Source of the DNA: Gillisella vitis
GTDB taxonomy: Bacteria > Pseudomonadota > Alphaproteobacteria > Rhizobiales > Rhizobiaceae
NCBI GenBank assembly: GCA_009744235.1
Contig: WPHV01000011.1
Span: forward strand, 1 to 64,000
DNA length: 64,000 bases
Reading direction: 5' to 3'
Positions 23,261-32,950 of this stretch are shown here, one piece after another. Every line of letters begins with the position of its first letter. Positions within the stretch are counted from its first letter, which is position 1. The position numbers and the translations under genes were made by a program. The notes below the pieces were generated by a model. It made no database searches, was not told the origin of the DNA, and saw only the letters and a list, made by a program, of their open reading frames with translations.

Positions 23261-24787
23261 CTATGCAGGCTTGACGCAGAGCCGATCCACCATGGAGGCA
23301 ACTTTCGGGGCAAGCTGACTGGAAGCGCTCACCTCGAGCGGTCGCCCTGCCCGTCTTTCGCGCGTCACCCATTCCGTCAGGGTTTCGGCATAGGTGTGAT
23401 CGACATAATGCAGACCCGCAGGCGTGATCAGCACTTTCTTTCCGTCAGGAAGCGATTCCAGTGTGGCCAGCAATGCTGGAACGTCCCGGCAGGTCCCGAC
23501 GCCATTCAGCTTCAACTGGATCGAATCATCATTCTCATGATGGTCGATATGCAGTTTACGGCGCAGGAACGGAATGATTTCCATGATAGAGAGAAACAGG
23601 CCGACCGCAACCCCCACCAGAAGATCCTGAACGACGACAAGACTGACCGTCGTGGCCCAGACCGCGACCGGCACCCAGCCGTGATGATCGAACAGGTGGC
23701 GCACATGCTGCAAGCTCACCAGTCGCCAGCCGGTTACCAAAAGCACGGCCGCGAGAGCGGTCAAAGGCACGACGCCCAGCAATTGCGGCAAAAGCGCCAC
23801 CAGAGCCAGAATCCAGACACCATGGAAAATAGTAGAGCGGCGCGTTGCAGCGCCTGCCTGGATATTGGCAGAAGAGCGAACGATAACGCCGGTTACCGGC
23901 AGGGCACCCAGCAGGCCGCACAGGCTATTGCCGACGCCCTGCGCCACCAGTTCCTTGTTGAAACGGGTGCGTTCGCCATCATGCATTCTGTCAACGGCGG
24001 CAGCCGATAGCAGGGTTTCGGCGCTGGCAATCACTGCGATGATCAGCACGGTGGCGATCACCCCCGGCTGTGCAAGCCCGGCAAAGCTTTCCATCGTTGG
24101 CAGGCGAATGCCTTCCAGCAGGGTGGCCGGAACCTGAACCCGGGCAATCGGCAGGTCGAGGCCGACCGCCAGCAAGGTTCCGGCGGCTACGCCGATCAAT
24201 GCCCCCGGCACCAGCCGCAGCCGGGCTGGCCGCAATTTTTCCCAACCAACCATGGCCAGCAAAGAGATCAGGCCGATAATGAGCGCTATGCTGTGATTGC
24301 TCATGCCGCCGCTGATCACCTTGCCGATGGTCTCATCCATGGCGGCGACATTTTCAACGCCACCGGCGGCGGGCTTGGCGTCCATCAGCACATGGACCTG
24401 GCCAAGGACGATCAGGATACCGATTCCCGCCAGCATGCCATGCACGACGGCAGGCGAAATGGCGCGAAACCACGAGCCGAGCTTGAGATAGCCGGCCAGG
24501 ACCTGCAAAAACCCGGCAACGATCAATACCGGCCCCAGAAGAACAAGCCCATATTCCTCAACGAAGCCGAAGACGATCACCGCAAGGCCTGCCGCCGGGC
24601 CGGAGACCTGCAAGGGGGAACCGGCGATCACGCCGATAACAATGCCGCCGACAATGCCGGAGACGAGGCCCATCGCCACCGGTACGCCGGATGCGATGGC
24701 AATGCCGAGGCAAAGCGGAATGGCGACGAGAAAGACGACGATGGACGAGGCAATGTCCCGTGTCAGAGCTGAACTGGTTTTTTCCAT
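23261..24787 (-). CDS. SulP-family anion transporter (probable bicarbonate carrier)
   Basis: From ATG 24787 (GGAG upstream) the protein has 508 residues with 11-12 membrane segments, the SulP signature around P-L-C-L-G-I-A-I-A-S-G-V-P and the G-S-P-L-Q-V-S-G-P-A-A-G-L loop. The C-terminal 95 residues form a soluble, STAS-like but diverged domain. SulP proteins carry sulfate, bicarbonate or other anions. The gene starts four bases after the stop of a beta-carbonic anhydrase gene, so bicarbonate is the likely substrate; this is inferred from context. Confidence 0.88.
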   Translation of the reverse strand: MEKTSSALTRDIASSIVVFLVAIPLCLGIAIASGVPVAMGLVSGIVGGIVIGVIAGSPLQVSGPAAGLAVIVFGFVEEYGLVLLGPVLIVAGFLQVLAGYLKLGSWFRAISPAVVHGMLAGIGILIVLGQVHVLMDAKPAAGGVENVAAMDETIGKVISGGMSNHSIALIIGLISLLAMVGWEKLRPARLRLVPGALIGVAAGTLLAVGLDLPIARVQVPATLLEGIRLPTMESFAGLAQPGVIATVLIIAVIASAETLLSAAAVDRMHDGERTRFNKELVAQGVGNSLCGLLGALPVTGVIVRSSANIQAGAATRRSTIFHGVWILALVALLPQLLGVVPLTALAAVLLVTGWRLVSLQHVRHLFDHHGWVPVAVWATTVSLVVVQDLLVGVAVGLFLSIMEIIPFLRRKLHIDHHENDDSIQLKLNGVGTCRDVPALLATLESLPDGKKVLITPAGLHYVDHTYAETLTEWVTRERRAGRPLEVSASSQLAPKVASMVDRLCVKPA

Positions 24788-24791
24788 CGCC

Positions 24792-25496
24792 TCACTCCGC
24801 CGCAACCGCTACGAAAGGATCGGCCATGATATGCGGCGTGGCACGCCCGGAAACCGCAACCGGCAGCGGCTTTTCACCTTCGATCACCAGGAAGCGTTTC
24901 TCCGCGCCATCGTAGACCTGCACCTCGCCGGTCTCGATGTCGAAGAACCAGCCATGCAGGTTAATGTCATTGGTGGCGAGTTTGGCGGCGACCGAAGGGT
25001 GGGTCTTCAGGTGATCGATTTGAATGACCACATTTTCCATCGCTACAGCCCGCACCTTGTCCTTGTGCGGCAGATCATCAGGATAGGCCTCGCAGACGAT
25101 GGAATAAGCAGCGTGGCTATGGCGCAACCAGGCGGCTACATTGGGCATTGGCGCCAGCAGTTCGTGATTGCACAGACCCTTCATGGCACCGCAATCGGAA
25201 TGGCCGCAAACAACGATGTCGCGCACGCCAAGCGCCACGACAGCATATTCGATGGCCGAGGAAACACCGCCATTCATGGTCGAGAACGGTGGAACGATAT
25301 TGCCCGCGTTGCGGCATACGAACAATTCGCCAGGGCCGGACTGGGTAATCACTTCCGGCATGACCCGGCTATCGGCGCAGGAAATCATCAAGGCCTGGGG
25401 CTGCTGTCCTTCACGGGCCAATTTGCGATAGAGACCCGAATGGGTTGGAAATACTTCTTCCCGAAAACTCGAAAGGCGCTTCAAAAAATCACTCAT
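24792..25496 (-). CDS. Beta-class carbonic anhydrase
   Basis: This 234-residue zinc enzyme interconverts CO2 and bicarbonate. Zinc ligands are visible: C40-x-D42-x-R44 (I-S-C-A-D-S-R-V) and H99-x2-C102 (C-G-H-S-D-C-G-A-M); the C-R-N-A-G-N-I-V motif follows at 61-68. I choose ATG 25496 (M-S-D-F-L-K-R) over a longer frame. It is the first gene of a two-gene unit with the SulP transporter, a pairing that suggests CO2/bicarbonate handling. Confidence 0.95.
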   Translation of the reverse strand: MSDFLKRLSSFREEVFPTHSGLYRKLAREGQQPQALMISCADSRVMPEVITQSGPGELFVCRNAGNIVPPFSTMNGGVSSAIEYAVVALGVRDIVVCGHSDCGAMKGLCNHELLAPMPNVAAWLRHSHAAYSIVCEAYPDDLPHKDKVRAVAMENVVIQIDHLKTHPSVAAKLATNDINLHGWFFDIETGEVQVYDGAEKRFLVIEGEKPLPVAVSGRATPHIMADPFVAVAAE

Positions 25497-26295
25497 TGCA
25501 AAAGTCCTCCTGATAAATAGCTGGCTAGATATTGAAGCCGGGATGCATTGCATCCGTGTCGTGAGCCACGCGGATTTGAAACAGCAATCCGGCTGGTTAT
25601 CGTGCAGGGCTGGACCAAACCGATCCCTTTAACCATTCCCCGCTTACACAACCGAGAGTAATTTATTTCGAGGACGAAAATGTGATTTCTGTTGCTGCGC
25701 AGCAAAAACATCAATCACTTTTCCGTTATTATTTCAAAATCCCTTTTTATCGATGGGCAAAAAATCAGGATATTTTACGTATAAATTACAATTATTTGAA
25801 TTCTAAATTTGATAGATGTCATGACAATTTAAAATATTGAAATTTTCAAATTCCGTTCAATTCCACGAGTCCTTATCAAAGCACAGCTATTTTTCTGCGC
25901 CGCAACATTAAATCAAAATACTCTCTTAGGATGCATATGAAAAAGCAAATATCATGACGCTCTCTTAGTCTTGCGCGACAATAAAGAGACGGATGTCATG
26001 TCACGGAACCGTCCGTCGACAGGGTCATTTCTGACAGTGTTTGCTTGAGTATTGGCCGTTGCCAATGGTGAAAGATAAAAATGCGGAGACGTTACAAATG
26101 GGTTGAGCAAACCTTCGTCTTGTGAAACGCTTACATTTACAAGATCTCTTTTGCGCCAATAATGTCGCAAATTGAATACTGTAAAATTGCAGGTGCCGCA
26201 GGTCGGCATCGCATATCCTGCGGATGGGCAAAGCCCGACCCCGCCCCAAACCCGTGGCCACCAACCATAGCCACAAACCGTGATGGACCGCCCGC
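25497..26295. other. AT-rich divergent gap between carbonic anhydrase and pepT
   Basis: No gene is supported in these 800 bases. The middle (about 25730-25930) is very AT-rich compared with the neighbours. The two flanking genes are divergent, so their promoters lie here. A 118-codon minus-strand frame at 25952-26308 has poor coding character and reads into pepT. Confidence 0.5.
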
Positions 26296-27531
26296 ATGCC
26301 CGATACAATTCTCGACCGTTTCCTGCGCTATGTCGTCATCGACACCCAGTCAGACCCCGAATCAACCAGCCAGCCTTCCACGGAAAAACAGAAAAACCTC
26401 GGCCATGTGCTGGTGAGTGAATTGCTGGCCATGGGCCTTTCCGACGCCCATCTGGATGAGCACGGCAATGTCTATGCGACCATTCCCGCCAATGTCGACA
26501 AGCCGGTTCCGGTGATCTGCTTCTGCTCGCATATGGATACGGCACCGGATTTCACCGGCACGAATGTGAAGCCGCAGCTGCTGAAAAACTATCAGGGCGG
26601 AGATATCGTTCTGTCCGGCGACGCCAATCAGATCATCCGGGTCAGCGACAATCCGCAGCTCGCCACGCAAATCGGCCATGACATTGTCACCACCGACGGC
26701 ACCACGCTGCTGGGTGCCGACGACAAGGCGGGTATTGCCGAAATCATGACGGCGGCGCAGTTCCTGATCGACAATCCGCACATCCGGCATGGCGCCATCA
26801 AGATCCTCTTCACCACTGATGAAGAGATTGGCCGAGGTGCCGACAAGGTGGATCTTAAAAAGCTGGGCGCAGCCTTTGGCTACACCATGGATGGCAGCAC
26901 GATCGGCGAGATCGAGAACGAGACATTTTCGGCGGACGGCGTGGATATCACCATAACCGGCGTTGCGATCCATCCCGGCACGGCCAAAGGCCGGATGGAA
27001 AACGCCATCAAGATCGCCAGCGCCATCATTGGCCGGCTGCCGAAGGACCAGACCCCCGAAACCACCGAGGGCCGCCAGGGCTTCATTCACCCCACCGACA
27101 TCAGCGGCTCCATGGATGAAGCGCACCTGAAATTCATCATCCGCGATTTTGTGGATGAAGGCTTGGAGCAGAAAGAAGCGCTCCTGGAAGAGATCACCCA
27201 CGATGTGATGCGCGACTATCCCGGATCGACCTACAGATTCGAGGTCAAGCAGCAATATCGCAATATGAAAGTGGTGCTCGACCAAGTTCCGATGGTGATG
27301 GACAATCTCGAAGAAGCGGTGCGCCGCGTTGGCCTCACCCCCGTGCTGCACAGCATTCGCGGCGGAACCGATGGCTCGCGCCTGTCCTTCATGGGCCTGC
27401 CCTGCCCCAATATCTATACCGGTGGCCATGCTTACCACTCGCCACTCGAGTGGATAAGCGTTCAGGACATGGAAGTCGCCGTGAAAACAATTGTGGAACT
27501 GGCAAAGGTCTGGGAAGAACGGGCCGACTGA
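26296..27531 (+). CDS. pepT: Peptidase T
   Basis: PepT is a cytosolic M20 aminopeptidase that removes the N-terminal residue of tripeptides. The 411-residue protein has all metal ligands in place: H79 and D81 in S-H-M-D-T-A, the bridging D142 in L-G-A-D-D-K-A-G, the catalytic E176 and E177 in T-D-E-E-I-G-R-G, D196-like M-D-G-S and the C-terminal H in G-G-H-A-Y-H-S. It stands alone before a repeat cluster. Confidence 0.97.
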   Translation: MPDTILDRFLRYVVIDTQSDPESTSQPSTEKQKNLGHVLVSELLAMGLSDAHLDEHGNVYATIPANVDKPVPVICFCSHMDTAPDFTGTNVKPQLLKNYQGGDIVLSGDANQIIRVSDNPQLATQIGHDIVTTDGTTLLGADDKAGIAEIMTAAQFLIDNPHIRHGAIKILFTTDEEIGRGADKVDLKKLGAAFGYTMDGSTIGEIENETFSADGVDITITGVAIHPGTAKGRMENAIKIASAIIGRLPKDQTPETTEGRQGFIHPTDISGSMDEAHLKFIIRDFVDEGLEQKEALLEEITHDVMRDYPGSTYRFEVKQQYRNMKVVLDQVPMVMDNLEEAVRRVGLTPVLHSIRGGTDGSRLSFMGLPCPNIYTGGHAYHSPLEWISVQDMEVAVKTIVELAKVWEERAD

Positions 27532-27548
27532 CGCGCTATCGCGTCGTG

Positions 27549-27635
27549 CCGAAAACCGGGTTCCACTTTTCGGTACGATGATCTTCTTTTCGCATCGTAT
27601 TACCCGAAAACCGGGTTCCACTTTTCGGTACGATG
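27549..27635. repeat. Perfect 32-bp direct repeat of a palindromic (RIME-like) unit
   Basis: The same 32 bases occur at 27549-27580 and 27604-27635 (start-to-start 55 bp). Each copy carries the inverted arms CCGAAAA and TTTTCGG, so each can form a hairpin. They lie between the converging pepT and hydrolase genes and resemble Rhizobiaceae interspersed elements. The last copy ends five bases before the hydrolase stop codon. Confidence 0.8.
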
Positions 27636-27639
27636 CTGA

Positions 27640-28602
27640 TCAAACCAGATTGCGGCCCCGCATCCATGCCTCAAGCGCCGGTGTCCAGAGCACCGGCGGC
27701 CTGGGCGTTTTCCTCATGCTCCCTTCGCCCATGGCAAAGCCGTGACCGCCCTGCTCAAGTTCGACCAGATCGGCGGAAACACCAGCCTTGCGGCAAGCCG
27801 CCTGCATCAGCCTGGAGTGTTCAATATTGGCAACCGGATCGTCCTTGGCATGGGCCAGAAAGACCGGCGGGCAAGTGGAGTTGACATGGGTTTCCACCGA
27901 CCAGGCCGCAACATCGGCATCGCTTGGATGTTTGCCGACCATCTCAACCCGGGTCCATGTATGATTATAGGGAGCCTTCAGGGTGATGACCGGATAGGCC
28001 AGCAGGGTGAAATCCGGCCTTGCCGACAGCGTATCGGCATTATCCACCGAGGAATAGATCGGCTCGGCAAAGCGGGTCGATAGCATGCCCATCAAATGCC
28101 CACCGGCGGAAAATCCCATACTGCCAATTTTCTGAGGGTCGAGGCCAAGCACATCACCCTGCGCCCGGATCAGCCGCAAGGCCCGCTGGGCATCCTGCAA
28201 TGGCGCACGCGGGCCGACGAACCAGCCTTCGCCCGGAAGACGGTAGGTGAGAATGAAGGCGGTAACGCCACGGGCGGCCAGCCACTGCGCGGCGGCTTCG
28301 CCCTCCTTACGCTCCTCAACGAAATGATAGCCGCCGCCGGGTGCAATCAGCACGGCTGTACCATTTGGAGTTTGCGGACGGACCATCCGCAGGGTTGGCG
28401 TGGCGATCCGCAGCAATGCTGCCTTGTGAATGGTCCGCCTGCCAAGCCGAGGCCCCCCACCGCCCGGCGCTCGGCCCGGCCAGAGCGGCACTTCACCGGG
28501 CGCCAGGGATGCGGCTTGCCCTGATGTCGCGAGACCCAGGAAACTCAAAGAAGCAAGGCTCAGGACATGCCTCCGTCGGAGGGCTAGGGGAAACTTGGTC
28601 AT
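27640..28602 (-). CDS. Exported alpha/beta hydrolase (esterase-like)
   Basis: From ATG 28602 the protein has 320 residues. The N-terminus (L-R-R-R-H-V-L-S-L-A-S-L-S-F-L-G-L-A, then S-G-Q-A-A) is a Tat-like or Sec signal peptide. The fold shows an oxyanion region A-P-G-G-G-Y-H, the nucleophile elbow G-F-S-A-G-G-H, Asp in A-K-D-D-P-V and His in G-G-H-G-F. This is the BD-FAE/acetyl-xylan esterase-like group; such enzymes take acetyl or feruloyl groups from plant polysaccharides. The substrate is not known. Confidence 0.85.
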   Translation of the reverse strand: MTKFPLALRRRHVLSLASLSFLGLATSGQAASLAPGEVPLWPGRAPGGGGPRLGRRTIHKAALLRIATPTLRMVRPQTPNGTAVLIAPGGGYHFVEERKEGEAAAQWLAARGVTAFILTYRLPGEGWFVGPRAPLQDAQRALRLIRAQGDVLGLDPQKIGSMGFSAGGHLMGMLSTRFAEPIYSSVDNADTLSARPDFTLLAYPVITLKAPYNHTWTRVEMVGKHPSDADVAAWSVETHVNSTCPPVFLAHAKDDPVANIEHSRLMQAACRKAGVSADLVELEQGGHGFAMGEGSMRKTPRPPVLWTPALEAWMRGRNLV

Positions 28603-28678
28603 CAAACCATCATGGGCAGCCATTGCGGCACAACTTGGCCAGTCAGCAAGGCTCCAGGTTTAAAACCGTGGCTAAACT

Positions 28679-30193
28679 CTATTCCGCAGCAGTGCGGCTA
28701 TCCGGCATATCGGCTGCATTCGGATCACCCGGCTTGGTTTCTGATTCCAGATCGGGGAAGGCAACGATGCGCTTTCCGGAAAAATCCGTATGCACCACGA
28801 CCATGCCCTGCTCCTCGAAATAGCCAAGCAACCGACGGGCACGGCGGGCGGAATGGGTGCCATAGGCTCGGGCGATCCGCAAATCGGAAGGGCAAGGCTC
28901 GGACCGGATGGCCGCCTTGGCAATCAGCAGGAAAACGCCCTGCAGGTCATCCGAAACCCGCGTTGATAAAGACAGCGCCTCCTGCCAGCGGTCAGAAGAC
29001 GCCGTTTCGTCATCGACATCGGCCCGCGCCACCGCGACGCGGCGGCGAAACTCACCCATCGCCATCGGTGGACCGCCGACCCGGCGCATACGGGCTCGAA
29101 CCAGAAATTCCTGATAGAGAACGGAATCGGTGCGATAGGCCGCCTGTGGATCATCGAGAATTTCTGCCAGCACCGCCGCCATCCGCTCCTCGCGTTCCTC
29201 GGCGGTGATTTCCGGCTGTGACGATCTCTGTGGAGCGACATCCTCGACATTCACCGGCGTTGCACGGGCCAGTTCGGCCAGAATATCGGTGGTCGGACGC
29301 GGGGCCGGCGGCGCACGGCGAACGAGCGGGCGGGTAAACTCTTCGGGATCCGGCGTGAAGATCAGATCTTCCACGTCCTGCGGCGCATCTGGCAAGGGCA
29401 TCAGCTTCGGACTGGAGGAACGCGCCGAGGTCTCCACATCGCCGATCACGATGGGCAAAGGACGGCGCGACAACGCCGGGCCAAGGGCGACGAAGTTGCC
29501 GCGCTTCAGGTCGCGGAACATTTCCGCCTGGCGGCGATCCATACCGAGAAGATCGGCGGCACGCGCCATATCGATATCGAGAAAGGTGCGGCCCATCAGG
29601 AAGTTGGAGGCTTCAGCTGCGACATTCTTGGCAAGCTTTGCCAAACGCTGCGTAGCGATCACACCTGCCAAGCCACGCTTTCGGCCACGGCACATCAGAT
29701 TGGTCATGGCGCCCAGCGACAGTTTGCGGGCGTCTTCCGAGACATCGCCGCCGACCGAGGGGGCAAACATCTGCGCCTCATCGACTACGACCAGCACCGG
29801 ATACCAATACTCGCGCTCGGCATCAAACAGGCCGTTCAGAAATACACCGGCTGCACGCATCTGCTGCTCGATATCCAACCCTTCCAGCGTCAGCACGCAG
29901 GAAACGCGATGCTGGCGGATGCGGTTGGCAATGCCGATCAATTCGGCATCGCTGCGCTCCCCGTCTACGACCAGATGGCCGTATTTTTCCGAGAGCGTCA
30001 CGAAATCCCCTTCGGGATCGATGATCACCTGCTGCACCCATTGGGCGGATTGCTCCAGCAGACGCCGCAGAAGATGCGATTTGCCGGAACCGGAATTGCC
30101 CTGCACAAGAAGACGGGTTGCCAGCAGCTCCTCGATATCGAGCCTGGCAGGTTGGCCACCCGCCACTGTTCCCATATCGATCCCGACCTGCAC
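28679..30193 (-). CDS. HerA/DUF87-type ATPase
   Basis: This is a 504-residue cytosolic protein. It has a Walker A G-N-S-G-S-G-K-S at 32-39, a Walker B L-V-V-V-D-E-A-Q at about 134-141 and an arginine-rich G-R-K-R-G-L-A-G-V-I-A-T-Q-R sensor region near 170-182, as in HerA-like hexameric translocases. The C-terminal 220 residues are less conserved, with acidic Pro-rich linkers and a helical end. There is no nearby NurA or nuclease gene, so a DNA-processing role is unproven. The likely start is GTG 30193 with AAAGG before it; ATG 30175 is an option. Confidence 0.82.
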   Translation of the reverse strand: MQVGIDMGTVAGGQPARLDIEELLATRLLVQGNSGSGKSHLLRRLLEQSAQWVQQVIIDPEGDFVTLSEKYGHLVVDGERSDAELIGIANRIRQHRVSCVLTLEGLDIEQQMRAAGVFLNGLFDAEREYWYPVLVVVDEAQMFAPSVGGDVSEDARKLSLGAMTNLMCRGRKRGLAGVIATQRLAKLAKNVAAEASNFLMGRTFLDIDMARAADLLGMDRRQAEMFRDLKRGNFVALGPALSRRPLPIVIGDVETSARSSSPKLMPLPDAPQDVEDLIFTPDPEEFTRPLVRRAPPAPRPTTDILAELARATPVNVEDVAPQRSSQPEITAEEREERMAAVLAEILDDPQAAYRTDSVLYQEFLVRARMRRVGGPPMAMGEFRRRVAVARADVDDETASSDRWQEALSLSTRVSDDLQGVFLLIAKAAIRSEPCPSDLRIARAYGTHSARRARRLLGYFEEQGMVVVHTDFSGKRIVAFPDLESETKPGDPNAADMPDSRTAAE

Positions 30194-30334
30194 CTTTATA
30201 AACCCTCATGATGGAATGGTGGCGCATTCCTGGAGCAGGATGCAGCCACGTTGTTCAATCCGTGTTTCCTAACAGAAAGTAAAAGAAGATGCCTGTGTCT
30301 TCTCGTTGAAACCCACAGGCAATCGCGGATGAAA

Positions 30335-31627
30335 TCAATCCGGATCGTCTGCCAGGACCGGCGAGACCAGCAGCTTGTCAATGCGCCGCCCATCCAGATC
30401 GACGACTTCGAATTTCCAGCCATTCTTGACGAAGCTTTCGCCTAGCGCCGGAATACGTTTCAACTCATCCAGCACATAGCCTGCGACGGTGGTAAAATCC
30501 GGATCGTCATCCACGGGCACACGGATATGCTCGATGAACTCGTCGATCGGTGTCCAACCGGCCACCAGATAGGAACCGTCTTCACGCATCAGCAGAGCCG
30601 GCTCTTCCTCGCCCTCCTCCTGATAGGCACCGGTAATCGCCTCCAGAATATCGCCTGAGGTGATAATACCTTCGAAATGGCCGTATTCGTCATAGACCAG
30701 CACCATATGCAGAACCGTCTTGCGGATCGACTGGATGATATCGATGGCACCGGCCAGATCGGATACGATTGGCACATCGCTGATAATCGAGCGAATGTCG
30801 ACCGTGCCGCCATTGGCCAAGGCATCGTAAAAGTTTTTCACCAGCATGACCCCGACGATTTCGTCGGAATTGCCGTTGCGCACCGGCAGCCGGGAATGCT
30901 GGCTTTTACGCAATGTCTCGCGAATTTCCTCAATCGTGTCATCGACGCTGATCAGTTCGACATCGCGGCGCGGTGTCATCAGGCCACGCGCCGTGCGATC
31001 CGCCAGGCGCATGACGCCTGAAATCATCTGTGATTCTTCCGATTCGATGACGCCAGCACTTTGTGCTTCGGCCAGAACCGTCTTGATTTCCTCATCGGTC
31101 ACGGTGCCAGAGGAGGCACCCTTCTGGCCGAGCAGCGACAGGACAGCCCGCCCCGAGCCATCCAGCAGCCAGACCAGCGGCAGCGAAACCTTGGACAGGA
31201 TCAACATGGCGCCTGCCATACGCGAGGCGACCATTTCAGGGTTTCTCAGCGCGATCTGCTTGGGGACCAGCTCACCGACAATCAGCGACAGGTAGGTGAT
31301 ACCAACCACGACGCAGCCGACGCCGAGCGTGCTGGCCAGGGCCTCTGACATCCCTTGCAACAAAAGCCACTGGGTCAATCGAGCCCCCAGGGTCGCTCCT
31401 GAAAACGCGCCGGACAGAACGCCGACAAGGGTAATACCGATCTGCACGGTCGACAAAAACCGACCGGGATTTTCGGCCAACCGGATGGCAACGGCAGAAC
31501 CGCGATGACCGGCTTCGGCCAGAACTCTCAGACGCGCCGGACGGGCGGAGACGACCGCCAGTTCGGACATTGCCAATACGCCGTTCAAGATGGTGAGCAG
31601 GACAACAATGACGATTTCGGCAAACAA
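30335..31627 (-). CDS. CNNM/CorC-type membrane protein with CBS domains (hemolysin family)
   Basis: The 430-residue protein has the order DUF21 membrane domain (three or four spans, residues about 1-190), two CBS domains (about 210-335; R-G-L-M-T-P-R at the first and D-E-Y-G-H-F-E-G-I-I-T at the second) and a C-terminal CorC/HlyC domain (about 350-425). Relatives act in Mg2+/Co2+ efflux or homeostasis with adenosine-nucleotide sensing by CBS. 'Hemolysin' is an old name without proof of such activity. Confidence 0.92.
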   Translation of the reverse strand: MFAEIVIVVLLTILNGVLAMSELAVVSARPARLRVLAEAGHRGSAVAIRLAENPGRFLSTVQIGITLVGVLSGAFSGATLGARLTQWLLLQGMSEALASTLGVGCVVVGITYLSLIVGELVPKQIALRNPEMVASRMAGAMLILSKVSLPLVWLLDGSGRAVLSLLGQKGASSGTVTDEEIKTVLAEAQSAGVIESEESQMISGVMRLADRTARGLMTPRRDVELISVDDTIEEIRETLRKSQHSRLPVRNGNSDEIVGVMLVKNFYDALANGGTVDIRSIISDVPIVSDLAGAIDIIQSIRKTVLHMVLVYDEYGHFEGIITSGDILEAITGAYQEEGEEEPALLMREDGSYLVAGWTPIDEFIEHIRVPVDDDPDFTTVAGYVLDELKRIPALGESFVKNGWKFEVVDLDGRRIDKLLVSPVLADDPD

Positions 31628-32458
31628 GCTGTTTCAAATCTCTTAGGAGCCGCATGGATGGCGGCGGGATAAAATCTGTAGCACAAGTCGTTGCCGCATT
31701 CCAAATGGCTCGCAACAATTTCGATGGATGGAAGGTGGTCGGGAATACGCGACCGTAAGTTTTGCTGAAAAAGGCAGATCATGCGAGAAGACAGAGGATA
31801 TCGAGGCCTGAAAATCTCGACGCCTCAGGGGGTTGAGGGATTTTGTACCATCTGCAAGGCAAGAGTGCGCGAGCATGAGCAACCTTGATATAAGGTGCTG
31901 ATTGAACCGGACAAAAATCGAAGTCGCCATCAAAAGCCAATCTCCGAAGAGATACACACAGGGTTTGCCGTGAACAACTGACATTTATCAAGAAAAACAA
32001 CCGCTGGACGAGCCCCGTAAAGACCATGTTGACTATGATTATTTGAAACCGATGACGCATTTTTGGTGTTTTCCCCACCATGCCACGGCGCTTCCCGTAT
32101 TATTGTAGGGTTGTGTATTCCCCAGATAATGGTGTTCTTCAAGCAGGTCCGATTTTATCAAATCCACAATAACACGTTGAATGCTCAATAGTTTTTATCT
32201 GGAGAATTAAAATCCACTTCCAACCAATTCTACTTTAGCGACTTAGTCCCGGCATCACATTTCGCGCGAACCGAAATAACAAAAAAATATAGTTTGAAAT
32301 CTTTAGATAGTTGACCCCCGCATGGCGTCCTATAAAGATCGCCTCAATACAGGACGGCTGCGGTTTAAAGTGCATCCACTTCTAAAATGATGAAACAACC
32401 TTGAATATCTACTGTTTTTACGAACACCTATAGCCCTTTGGGCGCGAAAGGTCTCGGA
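31628..32458. other. Long non-coding gap, partly AT-rich
   Basis: I found no supported gene in these 831 bases. The stretch 32100-32340 is AT-rich. Short frames on the minus strand lack coding character and ribosome sites. The region should carry the promoters of the divergent CNNM and SRPBCC genes. Confidence 0.5.
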
Positions 32459-32920
32459 ATGGCATTTTCCATTCGCGTTGATAAACTCATCCAGGCTCCG
32501 ATCAGTCGCGTCTATAAAGCGTTTCTTGACGAGCAGTCCGTCGTGCAATGGATGCAGAGGAAGGACTTTACCTGCCAACCGCTTCATTTCGATGGACGCG
32601 AGGGTGGCGGTTACAGGATACGCTTTATCAGCACCGCGTCAGATTTAAGTTATGTGATGATCGGAGAGTTCAACGAATTGGTTCTCAACGAGCGTATTCG
32701 CTACACGGAAAGAATGGATGACCCATTCTGGACTGCGCGAGTCGAGACCATTATCCAGCTGAAACCGACAGTAAAGGGAACGGCACTGACACTCGTTCAG
32801 TCCGGCATACCAGACACTGTATCGCAGGAAGGGGTCCAATTGGCCTGGGACGAATGTCTGCGACAGCTTGCCTGCCTGGTCGAACAACTCACCGAGAGCC
32901 TACACGCGCGAACGCGATAA
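32459..32920 (+). CDS. SRPBCC (AHSA1/START-like) domain protein
   Basis: From ATG 32459 the protein has 153 residues. It begins F-S-I-R-V-D-K-L-I-Q-A-P-I-S-R-V-Y-K-A-F, the typical first strand and helix of the Aha1-like SRPBCC fold, followed by W-M, G-G-G-Y-R-I-R-F and E-R-I-R-Y-T-E, and the C-terminal helix W-D-E-C-L-R-Q-L. The fold makes a hydrophobic ligand cavity; the ligand is not known. It converges on murI. Confidence 0.85.
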   Translation: MAFSIRVDKLIQAPISRVYKAFLDEQSVVQWMQRKDFTCQPLHFDGREGGGYRIRFISTASDLSYVMIGEFNELVLNERIRYTERMDDPFWTARVETIIQLKPTVKGTALTLVQSGIPDTVSQEGVQLAWDECLRQLACLVEQLTESLHARTR

Positions 32921-32950
32921 TTTATCTTCTGGCTATTTCCGTAATAAACG

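Noticed and set aside
25952-26308. Minus-strand 118-codon frame before pepT
   Set aside because: Composition is Trp/Cys-rich and irregular, it overlaps the pepT start and no ribosome site is seen.
31779-32081. Minus-strand 100-codon frame in the CNNM-SRPBCC gap
   Set aside because: No ribosome site, no domain-like pattern, and other short frames of the same quality overlap it.
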